This document shows, in pieces, positions 14,823-24,799 of a stretch of 64,000 nucleotides of DNA. The stretch is from Microbacterium sp. TPD7012 (GTDB lineage Bacteria > Actinomycetota > Actinomycetes > Actinomycetales > Microbacteriaceae). The first letter of the stretch is position 1; every line of letters starts with the position of its first letter. Location of the stretch: the NCBI RefSeq assembly GCF_003075395.1, contig NZ_QDFV01000002.1, forward strand, positions 186,001-250,000, read 5' to 3'. The position numbers were made by a program, and so were the translations under genes. The notes below the pieces were generated by a model. The model was not told the origin of the DNA. It saw only the letters and a program-made list of their open reading frames with translations, and ran no database searches.

Positions 14823-16196
14823 ATGAGCGGCAAGAAGACGACGACCGTCCCGGAGACGGAGCCGCGGACATCCGGGCTGAAGAGGATCGTGGCCGCCTCG
14901 ATGGTGGGCACCGTCGTCGAGTGGTACGAGTTCTTCCTCTACGCCACCGCCGCGTCACTGGTCTTCGGCACCTTCTTCTTCCCGGATGCCGGCACCGAGC
15001 TCGACGGGATCATCGCCGCCTTCCTGACCTACGCGGTGGGCTTCGTCGCCCGGCCGCTCGGCGGCATCGTGTTCGGCCAGATCGGCGATCGGCTGGGCCG
15101 CAAGCACACCCTGCAGATCACGATCATCCTGGTGGGCGTCGCCACGTTCCTGATGGGCTGCCTGCCGGGCTTCGACACCATCGGCTACTGGGCGCCCGCG
15201 CTGCTCGTGGCGCTCCGCTTCATCCAGGGCTTCGCGGTGGGCGGCGAGTGGGGCGGCGCCGTGCTGCTCGTCGCCGAGCACAGCCCGGACCGGTCGCGAG
15301 GCTTCTGGTCGAGCTGGCCGCAGGCCGCTGTCCCCGTCGGCAACCTCCTCGCCACCCTGGTGCTGCTCGGGATGTCGTGGATCCTGCCGTCCGATCAGTT
15401 CCTCGGCTGGGGCTGGCGTGTGGCCTTCTGGCTGTCCGCGATCGTCGTCATCATCGGCTACTACATCCGCACCCACGTCAGCGAGGCGCCGATCTTCCTC
15501 GAGGCCCGTGCGCAGGTGGAGGCCGACAAGGCCGCCGGCTACGGCGTGCTGGAGGTCGTGAAGAAGTACCCGCGGGGCGTCTTCGGGGCGATGGGCCTGC
15601 GCTTCGCGGAGAACATCCTGTACTACATCATCGTGTCCTTCACGATCGTGTATCTGAAGACCGTGCACCAGTACGACACCAGCCAGCTGCTGCTGGCGCT
15701 CCTGATCGCCCACGTCATCCACTTCCTGGTGATCCCGCAGGTCGGCCGGCTCTCCGACGCCTTCGGGCGCCGTCCGGTGTACCTGGCCGGCGCCGTGCTC
15801 GGAGCCGCCTGGGCGTTCTTCGCCTTCCCGATGTTCGACACCCTGAACCCGCTCCTGATCATCGCGGCCGTCACCATCGGACTCTGCTTCCACGCCCTGA
15901 TGTACGCCGGCCAGCCCGCGATCATGGCCGAGATGTTCCCCACGCGCATGCGCTACTCCGGTGTCTCCCTCGGCTACCAGGTCACCTCGATCGTCGCCGG
16001 CTCCCTGGCGCCGATCATCGCGACTGCGCTGCTGCAGCAGTACCGGTCGTGGATGCCGGTGGCCGTCTACGTGGCCGTGGCCTGCGCCGTCACCGCCTTC
16101 GCGGTGATCACGATGAAGGAGACCCGCGGGATCTCCCTGCTCGACGTCGACGAGGCCGACGCCCGCACGCACGGCCTGGCCAGGGCCGCCCGGTGA
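14823..16196 (+). CDS. MFS transporter, metabolite:H+ symporter (MHS) family
   Basis: 457 residues with 12 apparent membrane segments. The family start IVAASMVGTVVEWYEFFLYATAASLVFG is diagnostic of MHS transporters (ProP, ShiA, KgtP relatives). The loop 2-3 motif GQIGDRLGRKHTL is present. It should import an organic acid or osmolyte with protons. Its stop overlaps the GTG of a hydroxybutyrate-dehydrogenase-like gene, so a hydroxy acid such as 3-hydroxybutyrate is a reasonable substrate guess. AAGGAG sits nine bases before the ATG. Confidence 0.93.
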   Translation: MSGKKTTTVPETEPRTSGLKRIVAASMVGTVVEWYEFFLYATAASLVFGTFFFPDAGTELDGIIAAFLTYAVGFVARPLGGIVFGQIGDRLGRKHTLQITIILVGVATFLMGCLPGFDTIGYWAPALLVALRFIQGFAVGGEWGGAVLLVAEHSPDRSRGFWSSWPQAAVPVGNLLATLVLLGMSWILPSDQFLGWGWRVAFWLSAIVVIIGYYIRTHVSEAPIFLEARAQVEADKAAGYGVLEVVKKYPRGVFGAMGLRFAENILYYIIVSFTIVYLKTVHQYDTSQLLLALLIAHVIHFLVIPQVGRLSDAFGRRPVYLAGAVLGAAWAFFAFPMFDTLNPLLIIAAVTIGLCFHALMYAGQPAIMAEMFPTRMRYSGVSLGYQVTSIVAGSLAPIIATALLQQYRSWMPVAVYVAVACAVTAFAVITMKETRGISLLDVDEADARTHGLARAAR

Positions 16197-16966
16197 GCGC
16201 CGCGCCGCAGTCGCTCGCCGGCCGACGGGCGCTCGTCACGGGCGGTGCCAGCGGGATCGGGCTGGCCGTCGCACAGGAGCTGGCGGCTCGCGGTGCGCAC
16301 GTCGTCGTCGCCGACCGGGATGCCGCGGGCTGCGCGGCGGCCGCTGCGGCGGTGGGCGGCTCGGCCTGGACCGTCGACCTGCTGGACCCGGCAGCACTCG
16401 CGGACGACCGGCTGGCGGATGCGCTCGACGGAGTCGACATCCTGGTGAACAACGCCGGGATCCAGCACGTCAGCCCGATCCAGGACTTCGATCCCCGCGA
16501 GTTCCGGAGGATCACGACCCTCATGCTGGAGGTGCCGTTCCTGCTGATCCGCGCCGCTCTTCCGGCGATGTACGCGCAGCGCTTCGGGCGGATCGTCAAC
16601 GTCTCCTCGGTGCACGGGCTGCGGGCGTCTGCGTACAAATCGGCGTACGTCGCGGCAAAGCACGGGCTCGAAGGGCTGTCGAAGGTCACCGCGCTGGAGG
16701 GCGGAGCGCATCTGGTCACCAGTAACTGCGTCAATCCCGGGTACGTCCGGACGCCGCTGGTCGAGAAGCAGCTGGCCGACCAGGCCCGCGTGCACGGCAT
16801 CCCGGAGGCGGAGGTGCTGGACCGGATCATGCTCACCGAGAGCGCGATCAAGCGCCTGGTCGAGCCGGCCGAGGTCGCAGGTCTCGTGGCATGGCTCGCG
16901 AGCGACGAGGCGGCGATGGTCACCGGGGCGAGCTACACGATGGACGGCGGCTGGTCGGCCCGATGA
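16193..16966 (+). CDS. 3-hydroxybutyrate dehydrogenase (short-chain dehydrogenase)
   Basis: 257 residues. It would oxidise D-3-hydroxybutyrate to acetoacetate with NAD. The Rossmann motif TGGASGIG, the NNAG motif, and the catalytic Ser with Y152 and K156 (SAYVAAKHG) are present. The stretch VSSVHGLRASAYKSAYVAAKH and the later SNCVNPGYVRTPLVEKQ are characteristic of the 3HB dehydrogenase subgroup. It starts with GTG overlapping the transporter stop (GTGA), so both form one operon. The frame is open far upstream, but only this start fits the family. Confidence 0.88.
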   Translation: MSAAPQSLAGRRALVTGGASGIGLAVAQELAARGAHVVVADRDAAGCAAAAAAVGGSAWTVDLLDPAALADDRLADALDGVDILVNNAGIQHVSPIQDFDPREFRRITTLMLEVPFLLIRAALPAMYAQRFGRIVNVSSVHGLRASAYKSAYVAAKHGLEGLSKVTALEGGAHLVTSNCVNPGYVRTPLVEKQLADQARVHGIPEAEVLDRIMLTESAIKRLVEPAEVAGLVAWLASDEAAMVTGASYTMDGGWSAR

Positions 16967-16992
16967 AGAGGACAGGCGGCGGCACACCCCGC

Positions 16993-16998
16993 TAGCGT
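16993..16998 (+). promoter_or_regulatory. -10 box, leaderless promoter of tilS
   Basis: TAGCGT, six bases, GTG at 17005. Confidence 0.6.
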
Positions 16999-17004
16999 TG
17001 GGTC

Positions 17005-17997
17005 GTGCCCTCGCTCAACCCCGCCGTCGCCGAGATCCGCCTCGCCGTGCGCACCGCGCTCGCCGACCTCCCCGAGGGCTCGACGGTGATCGTCGCCCTC
17101 TCCGGGGGCGCCGACTCGCTCGCGCTCGCCGCGGCCACGGCCTTCGAGGCCTCGAAGAGGGGGATGCCGGCGACATCCGTCACCGTCGATCACGGTCTGC
17201 AGGTCGGCTCGGCGGAGGTCGCGGCGCGTGCGGCGAGCATCGCCACCGGACTCGGTCTCGAAGCGATCGTGGTGCGTGTCGACGTCGACGGCGAAGGAGG
17301 CCCCGAGGCGGCGGCGCGCGAGGCACGCTACCGGGTGCTGCGGGATGCCGCGACCGAGAGAGGGGCATCCGCAATGCTCCTCGGGCACACGCTCGACGAC
17401 CAGGCCGAGACGGTGCTGCTCGGGCTCGCGCGCGGTTCCGGGGCGGCGAGCCTTCAAGGCATGGCGCCGGCGCGGGAGGACGAGGACGGGCTGCGCTGGC
17501 TGCGGCCGCTGCTCGGGGTGCGGCGCGAGACGACGCGTGCGTTCTGCACGGCATCCGGTCTGGACCCGTGGGACGACCCCCACAATCTCGACGACCGGTT
17601 CGCCCGGGTGCGCGTGCGCGAGAGGGTGCTCCCGGTGCTCGAGGCAGAGCTCGGGCCGGGTATCGCGGAGGCGCTCGCCCGAACGGCGGAGCAGCTCCGC
17701 GAGGACGCCGAGGCGTTCGACGAGATGATCCACGAGACGATCGAGGACATCGTCGAGCATGCGGAGGCGGGCATCTCGGTCAGCGTCGCCGCGCTCGCGG
17801 CGAACCCCGCCGCGCTGCGGAACCGGATCATCCGCCTCGTGGTCGACAGCGAGTTCGGCGTCAGCCTGACCCGCGCGCAGACCGTCGAGGTCGCGAGACT
17901 CGTGACGGACTGGGCGGGTCAGGGGCCGATCGATCTGCCCGGCTGCTCGGCCGTGCGCCGAGGCGGGCAGATCGTCTTCACGGCATCCGGTCGCTGA
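17005..17997 (+). CDS. tilS: tRNA(Ile)-lysidine synthetase
   Basis: 330 residues. It attaches lysine to C34 of the CAU-anticodon tRNA-Ile, so that AUA is read as Ile; ATP is used to adenylate the base. The PP-loop SGGADS spans residues 33-38, followed by TVDHGLQ and LGHTLDDQAETVLLGLARG, all typical. The C-terminal half is short, as in other actinobacterial TilS proteins. The start is GTG with a leaderless -10 box. In actinobacteria tilS is commonly followed by hpt and ftsH, as here apart from an inserted convergent gene. Confidence 0.94.
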   Translation: MPSLNPAVAEIRLAVRTALADLPEGSTVIVALSGGADSLALAAATAFEASKRGMPATSVTVDHGLQVGSAEVAARAASIATGLGLEAIVVRVDVDGEGGPEAAAREARYRVLRDAATERGASAMLLGHTLDDQAETVLLGLARGSGAASLQGMAPAREDEDGLRWLRPLLGVRRETTRAFCTASGLDPWDDPHNLDDRFARVRVRERVLPVLEAELGPGIAEALARTAEQLREDAEAFDEMIHETIEDIVEHAEAGISVSVAALAANPAALRNRIIRLVVDSEFGVSLTRAQTVEVARLVTDWAGQGPIDLPGCSAVRRGGQIVFTASGR

Positions 17998-18591
17998 CTA
18001 CTTCTTGCCGCCGAGCAGGCCGCCCAGGAGGTCGCCGATCCCGCCGCCTCCGGAGCCTCCCGACCCGCCGCCGAGCAGGCCGCCCAGCACGTCGCCGATG
18101 CCCCCGCCGCCCGCGCCGCCGCCGCTGTTGCCTCCGCCGAGCAGACCGCCGATGAGGTCGCCGATGCCGCCGCCGGACTCCGGCGCGCCGGCATCCGCCT
18201 TCTTGTCCTTGTTCGCGTTCGCGATGAGGCCCATCACGATCGGCGCGAGGATCGGCAGGAGCTTGCCGAAGTCGATGCCCGGGGTCGCCTTCGACTCCGT
18301 GAGCTTCGTGGTGACCTCCTTCTCGTTCCCGCCGAGGATGTGCGCGACGATCTTGCCGCCGTCGGCCTGATCGACGTCGTCGACCTTCCCGGCTCCGGTG
18401 GAGCCCTCGTGCTTCTGCAGCGCCTTCTGGATGGCGGCAGAGCCCTCCGCGGTCTCGGCGTTCTTGGCGAGCCCGCCGAGCAGCACCGCACCGCCCTGCT
18501 CGATCGCGACCTTCGCCTCGTCGCGCGAGACTCCGAGCTTCTCGGCGATGTCGTCGATCGGCACCTGCTTGAGGATGTCGTCCAGGGCCAT
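17998..18591 (-). CDS. DUF937-domain protein with Gly-rich C-terminal repeats
   Basis: 197 residues. The N-terminal 120 match DUF937 (DDILKQVPIDDIAEKLGVSRDEAKVAIEQGG). The C-terminal third is built from repeats of GIGDLIGGLLGGG separated by Gly/Ser. Such proteins are widespread, and their function is unknown. The stop abuts the tilS stop, so the two genes converge without a gap. The ATG at 18591 has GGAAGG upstream and is preferred to an ATG eight codons earlier. The gene is inserted between tilS and hpt on the opposite strand. Confidence 0.85.
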   Translation of the reverse strand: MALDDILKQVPIDDIAEKLGVSRDEAKVAIEQGGAVLLGGLAKNAETAEGSAAIQKALQKHEGSTGAGKVDDVDQADGGKIVAHILGGNEKEVTTKLTESKATPGIDFGKLLPILAPIVMGLIANANKDKKADAGAPESGGGIGDLIGGLLGGGNSGGGAGGGGIGDVLGGLLGGGSGGSGGGGIGDLLGGLLGGKK

Positions 18592-18665
18592 GTGAATCCT
18601 TCCGTCGGTGGGCATCCGCCCGTCTCACCGCTCACAGTAGTGCGGATGCCGGGTCGGAGGGAGTC

Positions 18666-18671
18666 TAAAAT
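18666..18671 (+). promoter_or_regulatory. -10 box, leaderless promoter of hpt
   Basis: TAAAAT, six bases, ATG at 18678. It is one of the closest matches to the TATAAT consensus in the window. Confidence 0.65.
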
Positions 18672-18677
18672 CGATCC

Positions 18678-19229
18678 ATGCGCGCCGCGGAAATCCAGGA
18701 CGACCTTGCCCAGATCCTCGTCACCGAAGAGCAGATCCTCGCGAAGCTCGACGAGCTCGCGGCCCAGGTCGCCGTCGACTACGCGGGCAAGGAGCTCGTC
18801 CTGGTCGGCGTGCTCAAGGGCGCCGTGATGGTGATGGCGGACTTCGCACGGGCACTGCCGTTCCACGCCCCGATGGACTGGATGGCGGTGTCGAGCTACG
18901 GTGCGAGCACCAAGTCCAGCGGCGTCGTGCAGATCCGCAAGGACCTCGACACCGACCTCAACGGCAAGCACGTGCTGATCGTGGAGGACATCATCGACTC
19001 CGGGCTGACCCTCAGCTGGCTGCTCGAGAACTTCGAGTCGCGCGGGGCCGAGTCGATCGAGGTGCTGGCGCTGCTGCGCAAGCCCGAAGCCGCGAAGGTC
19101 GTCATCGACTGCAAGTACGTCGGATTCGACATCCCCACCGACTTCGTCGTCGGCTACGGCCTCGACTACGCCGAGCGGTACCGCAACCTGCGCGACGTGG
19201 CCGTCCTCGCGCCGCACGTCTACAGCTGA
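18678..19229 (+). CDS. hpt: Hypoxanthine phosphoribosyltransferase
   Basis: 183 residues, the standard size. It salvages hypoxanthine and guanine with PRPP to give IMP and GMP. The PRPP-binding loop VLIVEDIIDSGLTLSWL is intact, as are the early KGAVMVMADFARAL and the late DFVVGYGLDYAERYRNL that contacts the purine. Position ahead of ftsH and folE is conserved in actinobacteria. A large palindromic repeat separates it from ftsH. Confidence 0.97.
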   Translation: MRAAEIQDDLAQILVTEEQILAKLDELAAQVAVDYAGKELVLVGVLKGAVMVMADFARALPFHAPMDWMAVSSYGASTKSSGVVQIRKDLDTDLNGKHVLIVEDIIDSGLTLSWLLENFESRGAESIEVLALLRKPEAAKVVIDCKYVGFDIPTDFVVGYGLDYAERYRNLRDVAVLAPHVYS

Positions 19230-19230
19230 C

Positions 19231-19298
19231 GCTTCGACACGCTCAGCGACCCAGGTGGGGCGCCCAGCGGTGCATGGGTCCCTGAGCCTGACGAGGGG
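19231..19298. repeat. Complete inverted copy of palindromic repeat family A
   Basis: The left arm (19231-19253) contains GACACGCTCAGCGACCCA. The right arm (19275-19298) contains TGGGTCCCTGAGCCTGACGA. They pair at about 19 of 23 positions around a 21-base loop. The element fills the hpt-ftsH gap and could act as an mRNA stabiliser or weak terminator. Confidence 0.75.
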
Positions 19299-19357
19299 TA
19301 CGCCGTGGGTGAACGCACAGCGGGTGCCTAGTTCTCGCGCGATACGCTGATCCGATC

Positions 19358-21358
<2,001 letters not shown>

Positions 21359-21359
21359 C

Positions 21360-22019
21360 GTGACCGTCGACAGGCAGCGCGTCGAACGGCTCACCAGAGA
21401 GCTGCTCGAGGCGATCGGCGAAGACCCGGACCGGCCCGGCCTGAAGCAGACCCCGACCCGCATGGCCGAGCTGTACTCGGAGTTCTTCGACGGCGTCGGC
21501 GCGGATGCCGCGGAGCCGCTGGCGCGCACGATCAGCGTGACCCGCGGGCCGGCGCCCGACACCCTCCCGTCCGGGGCAGTGCTCCTGCGCGACATCCGCT
21601 TCCGCTCCGTCTGCGAGCACCACCTCCTGCCGTTCGCCGGCCACGCGCACCTCGCGTATCTGCCGGGCGAGCAGGTCGTCGGACTCGGCGCGCTCGTGCG
21701 CGTCGTCGAGATCCTCGCCGCCCGCCCGCAGGTGCAGGAGCGTCTCGGCGAGCAGATCGCCGACACGATCGCGGAGCACCTCGACACCCGCGGCGTCCTC
21801 GTCGTGCTCGACGCCAGCCACGGCTGCGTCACCATGCGCGGCGGTCGGCAGACCGAGGCGTCGACGCTCACGATCGCCGCGCGCGGCGAGTACACGGATG
21901 CCGCGGCGCGGGCCGAGCTCATCACGCTGATCGGCGCTTCGGGCGCCGCTCCGGTCGTCGAGCGACCGCAGCGAGACGAAGCGCCCCATCGTCCGACGGG
22001 TTCAGGATCCGACGCATGA
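21360..22019 (+). CDS. folE: GTP cyclohydrolase I with repeat-derived C-terminal tail
   Basis: 219 residues. It converts GTP to 7,8-dihydroneopterin triphosphate, the first step of folate synthesis. Zinc ligands are seen in RFRSVCEHHLLPFAGHAHLAYLP and HGCVTMRGG, and the active-site pattern is complete. The enzyme fold ends near residue 197. The last 20 or so residues (VVERPQRDEAPHRPTGSGSD) are encoded by a palindromic repeat of family B plus a weak family A match. The GTG start lies one base after the ftsH stop, and the 3' end overlaps folP by 4 bp. Confidence 0.96.
   Translation: MTVDRQRVERLTRELLEAIGEDPDRPGLKQTPTRMAELYSEFFDGVGADAAEPLARTISVTRGPAPDTLPSGAVLLRDIRFRSVCEHHLLPFAGHAHLAYLPGEQVVGLGALVRVVEILAARPQVQERLGEQIADTIAEHLDTRGVLVVLDASHGCVTMRGGRQTEASTLTIAARGEYTDAAARAELITLIGASGAAPVVERPQRDEAPHRPTGSGSDA
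21954..21984. repeat. Palindromic repeat family B inside the folE 3' end
   Basis: GTCGAGCGACCGCAGCGAGA and flanks match the reverse complement of the intergenic copy at 10375-10407 with a few differences. It is followed by CGACGGGTTCAGG, a partial family A core. The reading frame of folE runs through both. Confidence 0.6.
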
Positions 22020-22825
22020 CCGGGATCTGGGGGATCGTCAACGTCACTCCCGATTCGTTCAGCGACGGCGGGCGCTATCTCGATGTCGACAGGGCGGTCG
22101 CCCACGGCCTGCGACTGCGTGCCGACGGCGCGAGCGTGCTCGACGTCGGCGGCGAGTCGACCAGGCCCGGCGCGGAGCGCGTCGGCACGGATGTCGAGCA
22201 GCAGCGCGTGATCCCCGTGATCGAGCAGCTCGCCGCGGCGGGCGTTCCGATCAGCGTCGACACGCTCAGCGCGGCCACCGCCGCGGCGGCCGTGCGCGCC
22301 GGCGCCCGGATCGTCAACGACGTCTCGGGTGGTCTCGCCGACCCCGACATGCGGGCGGCGGTCGCCGAATCCGGTGCGGACTACGCGGTCGGGCACTGGC
22401 GCGGATTCTCGGCCGACATGTACGCCAACGCCGAGTACCGCCGAGCGGCCAGGGAGGTCGCCGGAGAGCTGCAGGAGCGCATCGGAGAGGCCGCGGCAGC
22501 CGGTATCGCCCCCTCGCGACTGATCGTGGATCCCGGCATCGGCTTCGCCAAGGCGGGCGCCCAGAACTGGGACGTGCTGCGCGGGCTCGACGAGATCGTG
22601 GCGCTCGGACCCCGGGTGCTCATCGGCACCTCCCGCAAGCGGTTCCTCGCCGAGACGCTGCCGTCCGAGGCGGGGGAGACCGGCGGGATCTCGGAGGCTC
22701 GCCGTGACCTCGCCACCGCCGTGACCAGCGCGTTGGCCGCACGCGCCGGCGTGTGGGCCGTCCGGGTGCACGACGTCGCCGCGACCCGCGATGCGCTCGC
22801 CATCGCCCACGCCTGGACGGGGTGA
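22016..22825 (+). CDS. folP: Dihydropteroate synthase
   Basis: 269 residues. It joins 4-aminobenzoate to dihydropterin pyrophosphate and is the sulfonamide target. Both signatures are intact: GIVNVTPDSFSDGG at the start and GASVLDVGGESTRPGAE, followed by ISVDTLSA, VNDVSGG, DPGIGFAK and the C-terminal RVHDVAATRDAL. The ATG overlaps the folE stop, so translation is coupled in the fol operon. Confidence 0.97.
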   Translation: MTGIWGIVNVTPDSFSDGGRYLDVDRAVAHGLRLRADGASVLDVGGESTRPGAERVGTDVEQQRVIPVIEQLAAAGVPISVDTLSAATAAAAVRAGARIVNDVSGGLADPDMRAAVAESGADYAVGHWRGFSADMYANAEYRRAAREVAGELQERIGEAAAAGIAPSRLIVDPGIGFAKAGAQNWDVLRGLDEIVALGPRVLIGTSRKRFLAETLPSEAGETGGISEARRDLATAVTSALAARAGVWAVRVHDVAATRDALAIAHAWTG

Positions 22826-22844
22826 GGCGGCTCGACCGCCGCCG

Positions 22845-22850
22845 TACGCT
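22845..22850 (+). promoter_or_regulatory. Possible internal -10 box ahead of folB
   Basis: TACGCT, six bases, ATG at 22857. An internal leaderless promoter within the fol operon is possible, though the six-base gap (AGGGAC) could also act as a weak ribosome site. Confidence 0.45.
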
Positions 22851-22856
22851 AGGGAC

Positions 22857-23252
22857 ATGGACTTCCTCGACGAGATCTCCCTCACCGGGCTGACCGTGTT
22901 CGGACGCCACGGCGTCTACGACCACGAGCGGGAGGACGGGCAGGAGTTCACGGTCGACCTCCGCCTGCGGCTGGCGCTGGACCAGGCCGCGGCATCCGAC
23001 GACGTGAGCGACACCGTGCACTACGGAGAGCTCGCCGAGAAGGTCGCGGCCGTGGTCGCCGGGGAACCCGTGAACCTCATCGAGACCCTCGCCGAACGCA
23101 TCGCCGTCACCGCCCTCGAAGACCCCCGGGTGCAGGGCGTCACCGTGACCGTGCACAAGCCGCACGCCCCGATCCCGCTCACGTTCGCCGACGTGGCCGT
23201 CACGGTTCATCGCAGCCGCCCCACTCCCGGCCTGGAGGACATCACCGCATGA
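22857..23252 (+). CDS. folB: Dihydroneopterin aldolase
   Basis: 131 residues, standard size. It cleaves dihydroneopterin to hydroxymethyl-dihydropterin and glycolaldehyde. Features are ISLTGLTVFGRHGVYDHEREDGQEF at the N-terminus, DTVHYGELAE in the middle and VTVHKPHAPI with the catalytic Lys near the end. The ATG at 22857 is preferred over an upstream open frame because family similarity begins here. It overlaps folK by 4 bp. Confidence 0.96.
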   Translation: MDFLDEISLTGLTVFGRHGVYDHEREDGQEFTVDLRLRLALDQAAASDDVSDTVHYGELAEKVAAVVAGEPVNLIETLAERIAVTALEDPRVQGVTVTVHKPHAPIPLTFADVAVTVHRSRPTPGLEDITA

Positions 23253-23788
23253 GTCGGAATCTCGCCCAGCCCATGGACGCCCCCGAGCGCCGTCCGGGTC
23301 GTCCGGAAACCGTGGCCGTCGTCGCCCTCGGCGCGAACCTCGGCGAACGTCACGCGACCATCCGCGCCGCCGCGGAGCGGATCGCGCGACTGCCGCTCGT
23401 CGGGGAGGTGCGCCTGTCCCCGCTGTTCGAGACCGTCGCGCTGCGCGTGGACGGGCCCGACCCCGAGGCGCCCGGCTACGTCAACGCCGTCGCGCTGGTC
23501 ACGACCCGGCTCGCTCCCGAGATCCTGCTCGGGATGCTGCATGCCATCGAAGACGAGAACGGCCGGGAGCGCCGCGAGCGCTGGGGGGACAGGACGCTGG
23601 ACCTCGACCTCATCGCGTACGGCGACGTCGTCTCGGACGAGCCGCACCTGCAGCTCCCGCATCCGCGCGCTGCGGAGCGCCTCTTCGTGCTGGATCCGTG
23701 GCTCGATCTCGATGCCGACGCCGAGCTCATCGGGCACGGCAGGGTGGCCGACCTCGCGGCGGAGCTGCGCGATCGGGGCGATGGATGA
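23249..23788 (+). CDS. folK: Hydroxymethyl-dihydropterin pyrophosphokinase
   Basis: 179 residues. It transfers pyrophosphate from ATP to the pterin alcohol. The family motifs VVALGANLGERHATI, PGYVNAVALV, and RERWGDRTLDLDLIAYGD (metal-binding DLDL) are present, with a late LPHPRAAERLFVL. The first 25 residues are Pro/Arg-rich and atypical, so the start may lie slightly later. It overlaps both neighbours by 4 bp, a sign of tight coupling. Confidence 0.96.
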   Translation: MSRNLAQPMDAPERRPGRPETVAVVALGANLGERHATIRAAAERIARLPLVGEVRLSPLFETVALRVDGPDPEAPGYVNAVALVTTRLAPEILLGMLHAIEDENGRERRERWGDRTLDLDLIAYGDVVSDEPHLQLPHPRAAERLFVLDPWLDLDADAELIGHGRVADLAAELRDRGDG

Positions 23789-24267
23789 GGCGCACGTCCG
23801 TCGGCCTCCTCGCCGTTCTGGCCCTCCTCGGGGTCGGGCTCGGGTACCTGGTCGATCACCTGCTCACCGCGAGCGGTCGCGCGACCTTCACCCCGTCGCT
23901 GCTGCTGCCGGTGCTTCTCCTGCTGATCGCGGCCGCTGCTCTCGGCGTGGCCTGGCCGGTGCGGAACAGCGTGCGCTCCGGCATCCGGATCGATCCCTTC
24001 CGCGCACTCAGGGCGGCGACCCTCGCCCGCGCCTCGAGTCTGCTCGGCGCGATCATGGCGGGCCTCGGAGCCGGCCTCCTCGTGTTCCTCCTCACCCGCC
24101 CCATCGATCCGCCGGTAGGGTCGACTGTGGCCATGCTGGCCCTGATCGGGAGCGCGATCGTCCTCGTGATCGCCGCGCTCGTCGCCGAACAGTTCTGCAC
24201 CCTGCCGAAGGATCCTGATGACTCAGAACCCAGAGACCGCGCCCCTGAACCCGGCGGAGGGCACTGA
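23785..24267 (+). CDS. DUF3180 membrane protein
   Basis: 160 residues with four membrane segments (about 5-25, 37-58, 84-106 and 117-137) and a polar C-terminal tail. DUF3180 proteins are actinobacterial and nearly always sit just after folK, as here; function unknown. The ATG overlaps the folK stop, and the end overlaps the next gene by about 50 bp. Confidence 0.9.
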   Translation: MRRTSVGLLAVLALLGVGLGYLVDHLLTASGRATFTPSLLLPVLLLLIAAAALGVAWPVRNSVRSGIRIDPFRALRAATLARASSLLGAIMAGLGAGLLVFLLTRPIDPPVGSTVAMLALIGSAIVLVIAALVAEQFCTLPKDPDDSEPRDRAPEPGGGH

Positions 24268-24799
24268 CCTCGACGCCCTCGACCAGGGCACCTACACGCG
24301 GCTGCGCACCGCGCGGAACGAGGCGCGGCTGGAACTGGACGGCACCTGGCACCAGATCTCGCCCCGCTATGTCGTCTCGCAGATCGTGCAGAACGTGATC
24401 TTCATCGTCGTGGTGGTCGTGGCAGCCGTGGTGCTCAACATCTTCCTGGAGCAGGACTGGGTGTGGATCCCCGCCGGCGTGATCCTGCTCCTCACGGTGA
24501 TCGCGCTCATCATCCTGCCGCGACAGGCCAGGGCCATCGGCTACATGCTCCGCGCCGACGACATCGTCTTCCGCAAGGGCATTCTGTGGCAGCGGATGAT
24601 CGCCGTGCCCTACGGGCGCATGCAGCTCGTGGACATCACCCAGGGTCCGCTCGACCGCGCCTTCGGCATCTCCCAGCTGAAGATGGTGACCGCCGCCGCC
24701 ACCACCGGCGTGCAGATCCCCGGCCTCACCCAGCCCGCGTCCGAAGCGCTGCGCGACACCCTCATCGAAGTGGCCGAGACCCGCCGGACCGGCCTGTGA
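24218..24799 (+). CDS. PH-domain (bPH2/DUF304) membrane protein
   Basis: 193 residues. The cytoplasmic N-terminus is followed by two adjacent membrane segments (about 59-105), then a bacterial pleckstrin-like domain (IGYMLRADDIVFRKGILWQRMIAVPYGRMQLVDITQGPLDRAFGI is its core). YdbS/YdbT-like pairs of this kind are common and of unknown role, possibly in membrane integrity. The overlap with both neighbours places it in the fol operon. The next gene is its larger paralogue. Confidence 0.9.
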   Translation: MTQNPETAPLNPAEGTDLDALDQGTYTRLRTARNEARLELDGTWHQISPRYVVSQIVQNVIFIVVVVVAAVVLNIFLEQDWVWIPAGVILLLTVIALIILPRQARAIGYMLRADDIVFRKGILWQRMIAVPYGRMQLVDITQGPLDRAFGISQLKMVTAAATTGVQIPGLTQPASEALRDTLIEVAETRRTGL

